From an uncultured Alphaproteobacteria bacterium (GTDB lineage Bacteria; Pseudomonadota; Alphaproteobacteria; Rhizobiales; Aestuariivirgaceae): 36,203 nucleotides of DNA. Shown in pieces: positions 17,264 through 25,284 of this stretch (positions are counted from its first letter, which is position 1; each line of letters begins with the position of its first letter). The notes below the pieces were generated by a model. The model saw nothing but the letters and a program-made list of their open reading frames with translations, ran no database searches and was not told where the DNA came from. The stretch spans positions 1 to 36,203 of the forward strand of contig CALMWF010000005.1 in assembly GCA_937873445.1 (NCBI GenBank), in the 5' to 3' direction. Made by a program: the position numbers and the translations under genes.

Positions 17264-18841
17264 ATGTCTGCTGAAACCGGTTACACAGAACGAGACAAGA
17301 TGGAGGACGTCAAGGTCCTTCACAGCATGGGCTATGCCCAGGAACTCGAAAGAAGGATGAGCAAGTTCTCGAACTTCGCAATTTCCTTCTCCATCATCTG
17401 CATCCTGTCTGGCGGCATCAACTCGCTGGGCCAGGCAACCTCCGGTGTGGGTGGTGCTGCCATCGGCATCGGCTGGCCGGTGGGCGTGGCGCTGTCCGCC
17501 GTGTTTGCGCTGGCGCTGGCGCAGATTTCCTCGGCCTACCCCACGGCGGGCGGGCTCTATCACTGGGGGTCGATCCTCGGCAACCGCTTCACCGGCTGGC
17601 TGTCGGCCTGGCTCAACCTGCTCGGTCTGGTGACCGTTCTGGGCGCCATCAATGTCGGCACCTGGTATTTCTTCTTTGGTGCCTTCGGCGCGGGCTGGGG
17701 GCTTGAAGACACACTCACCAACCGGGTGTTGTTCGTGGCGGCCATTACCGGCCTGCAGGCGCTCATCAACCACTACGGCATCGGTCTCACCGCTAAGCTC
17801 ACGGATTTTTCCGGCTATCTGATCTTTGCCACGGCCATTGCGCTGACGCTTGCCTGTCTCATCGCCGCGCCTGGCTATGACGTCTCGCGGCTGTGGACCT
17901 TCACCAACTATACCGGCACGGAAGGGGCATCGGGCGTGTGGCCCAATGCGGTGTCCATGGGCATGGCCTTCCTACTCGGCCTGCTGCTGCCGGTCTATAC
18001 CATCACCGGCTATGACGCTTCGGCCCACACGTCGGAAGAAACCGTGAAGGCCGCCACCTCGGTGCCGGAAGGCATGGTGTCATCGGTGTGGTGGTCGGGC
18101 CTGTTCGGCTGGATCATGCTGTGCGCCTTCGTGCTGATGATCCCGAACATGGATGATGCGGCCAAGCAGGGCTAGAACGTGTTCTTCTGGGCCATGGACG
18201 CGCAGATGAACCCGATGGTGAAGATGCTGCTCTATGTGGCGATCTTCATTTCCCAGCTGCTCTGTGGCCTTGCCACGGTGACCAGCGCCTCGCGCATGCT
18301 GTTTGCCTTCTCGCGCGATGACGGCATTCCCTTTGCCTCCAAGGCGCTGGCCAGGGTCAGCCCCGCGCACCGCACGCCGGTGGCCGCCATCTGGTCTTCG
18401 GCCATCCTGTCGGTGCTGTTCGTGTGGTTCACATCGGCCATCACCATTGCCGGCACACCCGCCTATTCCATCGTGGTGTCGTGCACGGTGATCTTCCTGT
18501 TCCTGTCCTTCACGGTTCCCATTGTCCTTGGCCTCATCGCCATCGGCGGGCCAAAGTGGCCGCATATGGGCCCGTGGAGCATGGGTGCCGGCAATTACAA
18601 GATCGTCTCGGTGCTGGTGATCATCGCCATGGCGATCCTGTTCTACATCGGCATTCAGCCGCCCAATGACAAGGCGCTGGAAGTCACAGTTGGCTTCCTA
18701 GTGCTGGCGCTGGTGATCTGGTTTGCCATTGAAAACCGGCGCTTCAAGGGTCCGCCCATCGGCGATGAGATCAAGCGGCGCATGTCCGCCATCCATGCGG
18801 CCGAAAAGGCGGTGGGTGAGAAGGTCAACGTCGAACTGTAA
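17264..18841 (+). pseudogene. APC amino acid/choline-type permease interrupted by an in-frame TAG at 18173-18175
   Basis: Read through, this is a 525-codon transporter of the APC superfamily, amino acid/choline (ACT) branch. It has MGYAQELERRMSKFSNFAISF at the N-terminus, SSAYPTAGGLYHWGS after the second helix, and GYDASAHTSEET after the sixth. The first reading stops after 303 residues (KQG-TAG), and NVFFWAMDAQ continues in the same frame to a natural TAA at 18841. Seven helices precede the break and five follow, the break being in the loop between helices 7 and 8. One G-to-A change from TGG (Trp) would explain it. Downstream codons show no decay, so it is a recent mutation, a base-call error, or read-through. 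GTG 18179 or ATG 18194 could restart a second half. Expected role: import of an amine, amino acid or amino alcohol. Confidence 0.85.
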
Positions 18842-18850
18842 CGGAAATTG

Positions 18851-18895
18851 CGCGGGCGCCTGTCATGGGCGCCCGCGGCGCCCGCGGCGCCCGCG
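18851..18895 (+). repeat. GC-rich hairpin with tandemly triplicated 3' arm
   Basis: CGCGGGCGCC (18851-18860) pairs perfectly over 10 bp with GGCGCCCGCG (18868-18877) across loop TGTCATG. The 3' arm unit GCGCCCGCG is then repeated exactly three times in tandem (18869-18877, 18878-18886, 18887-18895). Any of the three copies can pair with the single 5' arm. It lies in the 84-nt gap between the permease stop and the ribosome binding site of the GS-like gene, where it could slow exonucleases or modulate downstream translation. Confidence 0.75.
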
Positions 18896-18925
18896 GACCA
18901 TCAGGGAAGAAACAAGAGGAATATC

Positions 18926-20299
18926 ATGACCACCGGAATGCTGACGCTGGAACAACTCAGGGCCGAGGTGAAGGCCGGGACCATTGATACGGTCATTGCC
19001 GCCATGGTCGACATGCAGGGCCGCCTCATCGGCAAGCGGTTCCACGCCCAGTTTTTCGTTGACGGCGGTTATGAGGAAACCCACGGCTGCAACTATCTGC
19101 TCGGGGTTGACATCGAAATGGAGCCGGTGCCCGGCTACAAGGCGACCAGCTGGGAAAAGGGCTATGGCGATTTTGTGCTGAAGCCCGACATGGCGACATT
19201 GCGCCGGGTGCCCTGGCTTCAGGCCACCGCACTGGTGCTGTGTGACATTCTCGATCATCACACCCACGAAGATGTGCCGCATTCGCCCCGCGCCATTCTG
19301 AAGAAGCAGCTGAAGCGTCTCGAGGCGATGAAGCTCAAGGCCTATATGGCCTCGGAACTGGAGTTCTTCCTGTTTGACGATTCCTATGAGACCGCCAATG
19401 CCAAGGGCTATCGCGATCTCAAGACCGCCGGTTATTACATTGAGGATTATCACATCCTGCAAACCTCCAAGGAGGAGGGCTATATGCGCGCCCTGCGCAA
19501 TGGTCTGGCGGGGGCTGGCATTCCGGTTGAAAATTCCAAGGGTGAATGGGGACCGGGGCAGGAGGAAATCAACGTCCGCTATGCCGAGGCGCTGGAAATG
19601 GCCGACCGCCATGCCATCATCAAGCATGGCGCCAAGGAAATTGCCTGGGCCCAGGGCAAGAGCGTCTCCTTCATGGCCAAGTGGGACTATGGCATGGCGG
19701 GCAATTCCTCCCACATTCATCAGTCGCTGTGGTCCACCGATAACAAACCGCTGTTCTTCGAGAGGGCGGGCGACCACGGCATGTCCGACATGATGAAGCA
19801 TTATCTGGCCGGGCAACTCGCCCATGCCGGCGAGATCACCTATTTCCTGGCACCCTATATCAACTCCTACAAGCGCTTCATGGCCGGCACCTTTGCGCCG
19901 ACGCGCGCGGTGTGGAGTTTTGACAACCGCACGGCGGGCTTCCGCATCTGCGGCGAACACTCCAAGGCCATTCGCGTTGAATGCCGCATCGGCGGCGCTG
20001 ATCTCAATCCCTATCTGGCGTTTGCGGCGCTGATTGCCGCCGGGCTGGACGGCATTGAAAAGAAGATGGCGCTGGAGCCGGTGGTGTCGGGTGATGTCTA
20101 TGACACGTCACGCAAGCTTCGGGAAATTCCGAAGACGCTGCGCGATGCCACCGAGCTTCTCGACACGTCGAAATTCCTGCGCGGCGTGCTGGGCGACGAG
20201 GTGGTGGACCACTACGTTCACACCGCCAAGTGGGAGCAGTTTGAATTTGACCGCCGCATCACCGATCTCGAACTCAGGCGCGGCTTTGAGAGGTATTGA
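18926..20299 (+). CDS. Glutamine synthetase family ligase (second paralogue)
   Basis: 457 residues. Start ATG 18926 has AGAGGAATATC before it; in-frame codons upstream translate the GC repeat and are rejected. Motifs of the GS fold are AAMVDMQGRLIGKRF, MASELEFFLFDD, GPGQEEINVRYAEALEMADR, GNSSHIHQSLW, NSYKRFMAGTFAPTRAVW, DNRTAGFRICG and CRIGGADLNPYLA. It is clearly different from the PuuA-like protein at 10007 and belongs to the non-adenylylated, catabolic GS-like group that makes gamma-glutamyl amides from amines or amino alcohols. It sits between the permease and the ALDH gene (20-nt gap), so the amine taken up by the permease is its probable substrate. True nitrogen assimilation is less likely. 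Confidence 0.87.
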   Translation: MTTGMLTLEQLRAEVKAGTIDTVIAAMVDMQGRLIGKRFHAQFFVDGGYEETHGCNYLLGVDIEMEPVPGYKATSWEKGYGDFVLKPDMATLRRVPWLQATALVLCDILDHHTHEDVPHSPRAILKKQLKRLEAMKLKAYMASELEFFLFDDSYETANAKGYRDLKTAGYYIEDYHILQTSKEEGYMRALRNGLAGAGIPVENSKGEWGPGQEEINVRYAEALEMADRHAIIKHGAKEIAWAQGKSVSFMAKWDYGMAGNSSHIHQSLWSTDNKPLFFERAGDHGMSDMMKHYLAGQLAHAGEITYFLAPYINSYKRFMAGTFAPTRAVWSFDNRTAGFRICGEHSKAIRVECRIGGADLNPYLAFAALIAAGLDGIEKKMALEPVVSGDVYDTSRKLREIPKTLRDATELLDTSKFLRGVLGDEVVDHYVHTAKWEQFEFDRRITDLELRRGFERY

Positions 20300-20319
20300 G
20301 TTCGTTTCCGAGGATTATC

Positions 20320-21714
20320 ATGGCTGACCATATTTCCTGCATCTCCCCGGTGGATGGCCGGGTCTATGCCAAGCGTGCCGTGGCCACCAAGAAGGCCATC
20401 ACGCAAACCTTCTTCAACGCCGCCGCCGCCCAGGTGGAATGGAAAAACGTTGCCCTGGCCGAGCGGGCGCGCCTGTGTTCCAGGGCGGTGGACGCCATGC
20501 TCGCCATGAAGGACGAGATCGTGCCGGAACTGGCCTGGCAGATGGGCCGTCCGGTGCGCTATGGGGCGGGCGAGCTGCGCGGCTTTGAAGAGCGGGCGCG
20601 CTTCATGATCGGCATTGCCGAAAAGGCGCTGGCACCCATCGTGCCGGAGGCCAAGGAGGGCTTCACCCGCTACATCAAGCGCGAGCCGCTGGGCGTGGTG
20701 TTCACCATTGCGCCGTGGAACTACCCCTATCTCACGGCGGTCAACTCCATTATTCCCGCCATCATGGCGGGCAATACGGTGGTGCTGAAGCATGCTTCGC
20801 ACACCCTCCTGGTGGCCGAGCGTTTCCAGCAGGCCTTTGACAAGGCGGGCCTGCCCAAGGGCGTGTTCCAGCATCTGGTGCTGAACCATGAGCAGACGGC
20901 CCAGATCATTTCCGGCGGCCTTACCAACATGGTGTGCTTCACCGGCTCGGTGGCGGCGGGCCGCGCCATGGAACAGGCGGCGGCGGGCCGCTTCATCAAC
21001 ATGGGGCTGGAACTGGGCGGCAAGGACCCCGCCTATGTGCGCGCCGATGCCGATCTCAACCATGCGGTTGAAAATCTGGTGGACGGCTCGTTCTTCAACT
21101 CCGGCCAGAGCTGCTGCGGCATCGAGCGCATTTATGTGCACAAGTCGCTCTACAAGGATTTCGTGGCGGGCTTCATCGACCTGACGAAGAAATATGTGCT
21201 GGGTTCACCGCTGGATGAGGCGACCACGCTGGGGCCGATGATCAAGGCCGATGCGGCGGGCTTTGTGCGCAAGCAGATTGCCGCGGCGGTGCGGGCCGGA
21301 GCCACGGCCCACATTGACCCCAAGTCCTTCCCCATGGACAAGAAGGGCACGCCCTATATGGCGCCGCAGGTGCTGACCGGTGTGAACCACCAGATGAGCG
21401 TCATGACCGAGGAAAGCTTCGGCCCGGTCATCGGCATCATGAAGGTGTCGGACGATGAGGAAGCCATCAACCTGATGAATGACTCCGCCTATGGGCTGAC
21501 CTGCGCACTGTGGACCAGCGACGAACAGGCCGCCCAGGCCATTGGCGATCGTCTCGCCACCGGCACGGTGTTCATGAACCGCTGCGACTATCTTGATCCG
21601 GCATTGACCTGGACCGGCGTCAAGGACACGGGCCGTGGCGCCACCCTGTCGGTGGTGGGCTATGAGGCGCTGACCCGGCCCAAGAGCTATCATTTGAGGA
21701 CGCGCACGGCGTGA
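20320..21714 (+). CDS. NAD(P)-dependent aldehyde dehydrogenase
   Basis: 464 residues, a full-length ALDH. Motifs are VFTIAPWNYPYLTAVNSIIPA, the cofactor motif FTGSVAAGRAM, catalytic Glu in LELGGKDPAYV, and nucleophile Cys265 in FNSGQSCCGIERIYVH. The MTEESFGPVIGIM block also fits. The double cysteine and ERIYVH place it near the Sad/YneI-like and related semialdehyde dehydrogenases, not ALDH7. In this operon it would oxidise an aldehyde carrying a gamma-glutamyl-amide group. ATG 20320 follows CGAGGATTATC. The neighbours upstream and downstream are the GS-like ligase and the iron alcohol dehydrogenase. Confidence 0.92.
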   Translation: MADHISCISPVDGRVYAKRAVATKKAITQTFFNAAAAQVEWKNVALAERARLCSRAVDAMLAMKDEIVPELAWQMGRPVRYGAGELRGFEERARFMIGIAEKALAPIVPEAKEGFTRYIKREPLGVVFTIAPWNYPYLTAVNSIIPAIMAGNTVVLKHASHTLLVAERFQQAFDKAGLPKGVFQHLVLNHEQTAQIISGGLTNMVCFTGSVAAGRAMEQAAAGRFINMGLELGGKDPAYVRADADLNHAVENLVDGSFFNSGQSCCGIERIYVHKSLYKDFVAGFIDLTKKYVLGSPLDEATTLGPMIKADAAGFVRKQIAAAVRAGATAHIDPKSFPMDKKGTPYMAPQVLTGVNHQMSVMTEESFGPVIGIMKVSDDEEAINLMNDSAYGLTCALWTSDEQAAQAIGDRLATGTVFMNRCDYLDPALTWTGVKDTGRGATLSVVGYEALTRPKSYHLRTRTA

Positions 21715-21742
21715 ACCCGCAACGTGCCATTGGAGATGTGAC

Positions 21743-22903
21743 ATGACCATTCCGAACCGCAATCTGAATTTTCCCACGGCCATCAAATATGGCGCGGGGC
21801 GCATCCGCGAACTGGCGGATTTCTGCCGCGCCTCCGGCATCGAGCGGCCGCTGCTGGTGACCGATCCCGGCCTTGCCGCCATGCCCATGGTGAAGGCCAT
21901 TGTCGAGGACGTGAAGAAGTCGGGCCTTGGCATTGCCGTGTTTGCCGATGTGCGCCCCAATCCGGTGGAGAGCAACATCACTGATGGCGTGCGCGCCTTC
22001 AAGGCCGGCAATCATGATGGTGTCATCGCCTTTGGCGGTGGCTCGGGCCTCGATATCGGCAAGATGATCGCGCTGATGCATGGCCAGTCCATTTCGGTGT
22101 TTGACCTGGAGGACATTGGCGACTGGTGGACGCGGGCCGATGCGTCGAAGATTGCTCCCATCATCGCCGTGCCGACCACGGCGGGCACCGGCTCGGAAGT
22201 GGGCCGCGCCGGTGTGGTGACCCACCCGGACACCCATGAGAAGAAGATCATCTTCCATCCCGCCATCATGCCCAGGGTGTCGATCCTTGATCCGGAACTC
22301 ACCGTGGCGCTGCCCGCCAAGCTTACGGCGGCAACCGGCATGGACGCGCTGTCGCATAATCTCGAAGCCTATTGCGCGCCCTTCTATCATCCGCTGGCCA
22401 AGGGCGTGGCGCTGGAGGGCATGCGCCTCATCAAGGAAAACCTGGTGAAGGCAGTGAAGAAACCCAAGGATCTCGATGCCCGCGGCAACATGCTGGTGGC
22501 CTCTGCCATGGGGGCCACCGCTTTCCAGGCCGGGCTTGGCGCCATGCATGCGCTGGCCCATCCCTTTGGCGGGCTTTATGACGCTCACCACGGCCTGCTG
22601 AACGCCATTCTCATGCCCTATGTGCTGAAGGCCAACCGCAAGAAGATCGAGAAGGACATTGAGCGTGCTGCCGCCTATCTCGGCATCAAGGGCGGCTTCA
22701 ACGGTTTCCTGAAATGGATTCTGGCGCTGCGCAAGGAGATCGGCATTCCGCACAAGCTGTCGGACATCGGCATTGACAGCAAGCGGCTGGACGAGATTGC
22801 GGCCATGGCGGTGAAGGATCCCTCTGCCGGTGGCAATCCCATTCAGTTCAGCGTGAAGCAATACAAGGCGCTGGCCAAGAAGGCGGTTGTCGGCGACCTG
22901 TGA
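21743..22903 (+). CDS. Iron-containing alcohol dehydrogenase
   Basis: 386 residues, group III Fe-ADH. The NAD-binding part has VIAFGGGSGLDIGKMIAL and PTTAGTGSEVGRAGVV. Metal ligands by spacing to FucO are Asp201, His205 (GMDALSHNLEAY), His269 and His283 (GAMHALAHPFGGLYDAHHG). It would oxidise a primary alcohol to the aldehyde used by the preceding ALDH. It is the last gene of the operon; the gap to the ALDH gene is 28 nt and a terminator follows. The alcohol is unknown; an amino alcohol linked to glutamate fits the context. Confidence 0.93.
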   Translation: MTIPNRNLNFPTAIKYGAGRIRELADFCRASGIERPLLVTDPGLAAMPMVKAIVEDVKKSGLGIAVFADVRPNPVESNITDGVRAFKAGNHDGVIAFGGGSGLDIGKMIALMHGQSISVFDLEDIGDWWTRADASKIAPIIAVPTTAGTGSEVGRAGVVTHPDTHEKKIIFHPAIMPRVSILDPELTVALPAKLTAATGMDALSHNLEAYCAPFYHPLAKGVALEGMRLIKENLVKAVKKPKDLDARGNMLVASAMGATAFQAGLGAMHALAHPFGGLYDAHHGLLNAILMPYVLKANRKKIEKDIERAAAYLGIKGGFNGFLKWILALRKEIGIPHKLSDIGIDSKRLDEIAAMAVKDPSAGGNPIQFSVKQYKALAKKAVVGDL

Positions 22904-22926
22904 TTTGCCGACAGTCTGAATCTGAC

Positions 22927-22953
22927 GCCGGGGCGGCAACGCCCCGGCTTTTT
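22927..22953 (+). terminator. Intrinsic terminator after the Fe-ADH gene
   Basis: GCCGGGGC (22927-22934), loop GGCAAC, GCCCCGGC (22941-22948), then TTTTT (22949-22953): a perfect 8-bp GC-rich stem with a U tract. It ends the 16417-22903 operon and its last T belongs to the stop codon of the convergent tspO gene. There is no T tract in the other direction. Confidence 0.9.
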
Positions 22954-23438
22954 CATGGGTTCAACTGCCAGACGGTGTAATTCAGCACAGCGGCAAAGCT
23001 GACCCAGGCAAGGTAGGGCAGAAGCAGCGCACCGGCCGGTTTCGACAAGCGCCAGAAGGCGATGAGGGTGGCCAGCAGAGCCGCCCACAGCATAAGGATT
23101 TCCACAAAGGCCGTGCCGGGCTGGCGGGCGCCGAAGAACAGGAAGGACCAGGCGAGATTGAGCAGAAGCTGGGAGAAGAACAGGGTCATGGCCCCCTTGA
23201 TGGCAGCACCCGTCTGGCCGCGCTTCCACACCAGCCAGGCCGCCACTGCCATCAGAATGTAAAGCGTGGTCCAGACTGGCGCAAAAACCCAGTCGGGCGG
23301 ATTCCAGCTGGGCTTGTTGAGGGTGGGATACCACTCAGCCACGGCGGGCGCCGTCACCCAGCCGCCCAGGGCACCGACCGCCAGACACAGGCCGATGAAG
23401 CCCGCGAGAACCAGGCCACTGCGCAGTTTGGGGGTCAT
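22953..23438 (-). CDS. tspO: TspO/MBR family tryptophan-rich sensory protein
   Basis: 161 residues with five hydrophobic helices, the standard TspO size. Signatures are WYPTLNKPSWNPPDWVFAPV, WTTLYILMAVAAWLVW, LNLAWSFLFFGARQP and PYLAWVSFAAVLNYTVWQLN. TspO binds porphyrins and, in Rhodobacter, affects tetrapyrrole-dependent gene expression; it lies in a membrane. Its ATG starts 1 nt after the stop of the NicO gene, so translation is probably coupled to that metal transporter. That arrangement is unusual for tspO and hints at metal or haem control. Confidence 0.95.
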   Translation of the reverse strand: MTPKLRSGLVLAGFIGLCLAVGALGGWVTAPAVAEWYPTLNKPSWNPPDWVFAPVWTTLYILMAVAAWLVWKRGQTGAAIKGAMTLFFSQLLLNLAWSFLFFGARQPGTAFVEILMLWAALLATLIAFWRLSKPAGALLLPYLAWVSFAAVLNYTVWQLNP

Positions 23439-23439
23439 G

Positions 23440-24567
23440 TCACATCACCGTCTGGCTGGATTGAAGGGAACCGAGGAACATCAGGAGGCCCAGCCCGGCG
23501 ATGAGCAATCCTGCCGCCAGACGCAGGCCCCGGTTCAGCCAATGCGCCAGACGGTCATTGGTTCCCGCAAGCCGCGTGGCCAGGCCCTTGCCGAAGACGG
23601 CCAGGGCGGCAATGGCCGAGACGGTGAGAAAGGTGCCAAAGCCCATGGCGAGGGTGGAGACGACACCGGCCCAATAGATGCCAAGGGCATTGGCCATGAT
23701 CAGAACCAGAATGGCCCCGGTGCAGGGCCGGATGCCGATGGCGAAGGCCATGGACAGCGCCTTGGGCCATGACCAGTCAGCCCCCGCCACGGCATAGGGG
23801 GTGGGGGCATGGGCATGGCCACAGCCGCAGGCGTCATCGCCGTTGCCGTCATTCAGCGCTGCGCAGGAGGGGCAGTCGGCATGGTCGCCGTGGTGGTCAT
23901 GATGGCTGTGGCTGTGGCCATGATGGTCGTGGCTGTGGCCATGGCCATGGTCATGATGCCGGGCGGGCCGGGCGCGGGGCAGGGCGGTGGCGAGGAGATA
24001 AAGGCCAAGCCCCGCGATCATCAGATAGCTGGCACTTTCAAGGAAGCCTGTGGCATCGCGGGCCACGCTGCCGGCACTGGCCACCAGCCCCAGCAGCACC
24101 GTGACCAGCAGAATGGCCGTGAGCGCCTGTATGATGGAACTGAGAAAGGCCACGGTGATGCCGCGGCGCAGCTCATTTTCAGTGGCAAAAAGCCAGGCGG
24201 AGATCACGGTTTTGCCGTGGCCGGGGCCTGCGGCATGAAATACGCCATAGGCAAAGGAAATGAGAAACAGCGTCCAGCTGGCCCTGGCCCTGCCTTCGCC
24301 GCGCAGGCCGCGCAGCGCCTGTGACAGGCTGCCGTAAAAGGATTGCTGTTTTTCGGCCATCCAGCGCACGGGGTCTTCGGTGAAGGGTGTGGTCCTGAGG
24401 GTGCCATCGGAGTTTTTCGGCGGCACCAGAAGCTGGCGCGGGCTGATTCTGGGGGTGGCCTCGGTCTGGCTGGTGGCGCTGGCGGGGGCGCTGTCCTGAG
24501 CAAGGACCGGGGCCGTGCCGGCGAGCGCCAGCATCACAACAACAAGCAGGCGGATCAGGAGGCGCAT
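23440..24567 (-). CDS. NicO/RcnA-like nickel-cobalt family transporter
   Basis: 375 residues. An N-terminal signal peptide is likely (LLVVVMLALAGTAPVLAQ). The membrane domain carries the NicO motif FAYGVFHAAGPGHGKTVISAW and the later GIRPCTGAILVLIMANALG. A cytoplasmic or periplasmic loop at about residues 200-260 is very rich in histidine (repeated HDHGHGHSHDHH) with a CGCGHAHAP segment. NicO proteins move Ni or Co; the histidine loop binds divalent metals. It overlaps the DUF1007 gene by 13 nt. With znuA and a Zur box upstream, a zinc-related role is possible. The direction of transport is not decided by the sequence. Confidence 0.9.
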   Translation of the reverse strand: MRLLIRLLVVVMLALAGTAPVLAQDSAPASATSQTEATPRISPRQLLVPPKNSDGTLRTTPFTEDPVRWMAEKQQSFYGSLSQALRGLRGEGRARASWTLFLISFAYGVFHAAGPGHGKTVISAWLFATENELRRGITVAFLSSIIQALTAILLVTVLLGLVASAGSVARDATGFLESASYLMIAGLGLYLLATALPRARPARHHDHGHGHSHDHHGHSHSHHDHHGDHADCPSCAALNDGNGDDACGCGHAHAPTPYAVAGADWSWPKALSMAFAIGIRPCTGAILVLIMANALGIYWAGVVSTLAMGFGTFLTVSAIAALAVFGKGLATRLAGTNDRLAHWLNRGLRLAAGLLIAGLGLLMFLGSLQSSQTVM

Positions 24568-25208
24568 GACAGGGTGATGGGCTGGGCGAACAGGGCGCCG
24601 AAGTCTTCATTGTTTTCGGGCTGCCAGTCCACACCCTTGGTGGCCAGCATGGTGCGGGTTGACTCCAGTTCGGCATCGGTGGGCACGGGCTTGACGGTGA
24701 CGGCGCAGCCGGCGGGTGCATTGCCCTCAAGCCGGGCGGCGTTGTGGGCGGCCAGCGCAAAGGAAATGAAGAAATCGGGGTCATAGATCTTGGCCACGAC
24801 CTCAGACTTCCGGGGGTCGAGCGGATGTTTGAAGGGCAGGGTGAAATGGAGGGTGAGCAGACCCTTGGACCAGGTCTGGTCGGTATCAATGGGGGCGCTG
24901 GTTTCGACACGTTCGCCCTTTTGCCGGACCACGGTGAAATAGTCATATTCCCGGAGCGACTTGATGTTTTCATCCGTGAGCGGGCGCAGCTCCGCCGAGG
25001 TGAAGGTGCCGTCATGGTTGGTGTCCATGTCTTCCAGCGCCGCTTCGGTATAATTCTTGTCGAACAGCCAGTGCTGGCGGAGTCCGGTGACCTGTCCGGC
25101 CGCGTTGAGCAGAAGTTCGGTCTTCACGTCGACAATAACATGTGGATGCGCGCCGGCCGGGCCTGCGGCCAGAAAAAGCATCAGGGCAACATAGGGAAGA
25201 CGATGCAA
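24555..25208 (-). CDS. DUF1007 family periplasmic protein
   Basis: 217 residues with a signal peptide (LPYVALMLFLAAGPAGA) that leaves HPHVIVDVKTE as mature N-terminus, the HPH start typical of DUF1007 proteins and apt for metal binding. DTNHDGTFTSAE, around residue 63, matches an EF-hand loop (D-x-N-x-D-G and E at position 12), so Ca2+ or another cation may bind. DUF1007 proteins are almost always beside NicO transporters and are taken as their periplasmic partners. The gene overlaps the NicO start by 13 nt. A 73-nt gap with a possible terminator separates it from znuA. Confidence 0.88.
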   Translation of the reverse strand: MHRLPYVALMLFLAAGPAGAHPHVIVDVKTELLLNAAGQVTGLRQHWLFDKNYTEAALEDMDTNHDGTFTSAELRPLTDENIKSLREYDYFTVVRQKGERVETSAPIDTDQTWSKGLLTLHFTLPFKHPLDPRKSEVVAKIYDPDFFISFALAAHNAARLEGNAPAGCAVTVKPVPTDAELESTRTMLATKGVDWQPENNEDFGALFAQPITLSCAS

Positions 25209-25261
25209 GGAGACCCCCGGGCAGTGATTTGCTCGTTGCCTTCATCATCCGGCATTGGGGC

Positions 25262-25284
25262 CAAAAAGTGAAGCCGCCGCTTCA
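25262..25284 (-). terminator. Weak intrinsic terminator after znuA
   Basis: On the - strand TGAAGC (which includes the znuA stop), loop GGCG and GCTTCA form a 6-bp stem followed by CTTTTTGG. The stem is short, so some transcripts may continue into DUF1007-NicO-TspO. Confidence 0.5.

Noticed and set aside
18173-18175. Pyrrolysine or another reassigned TAG codon in the permease
   Set aside because: TAG is the normal stop of at least six genes in this window and no pyl genes are present; a TGG to TAG point change is simpler.
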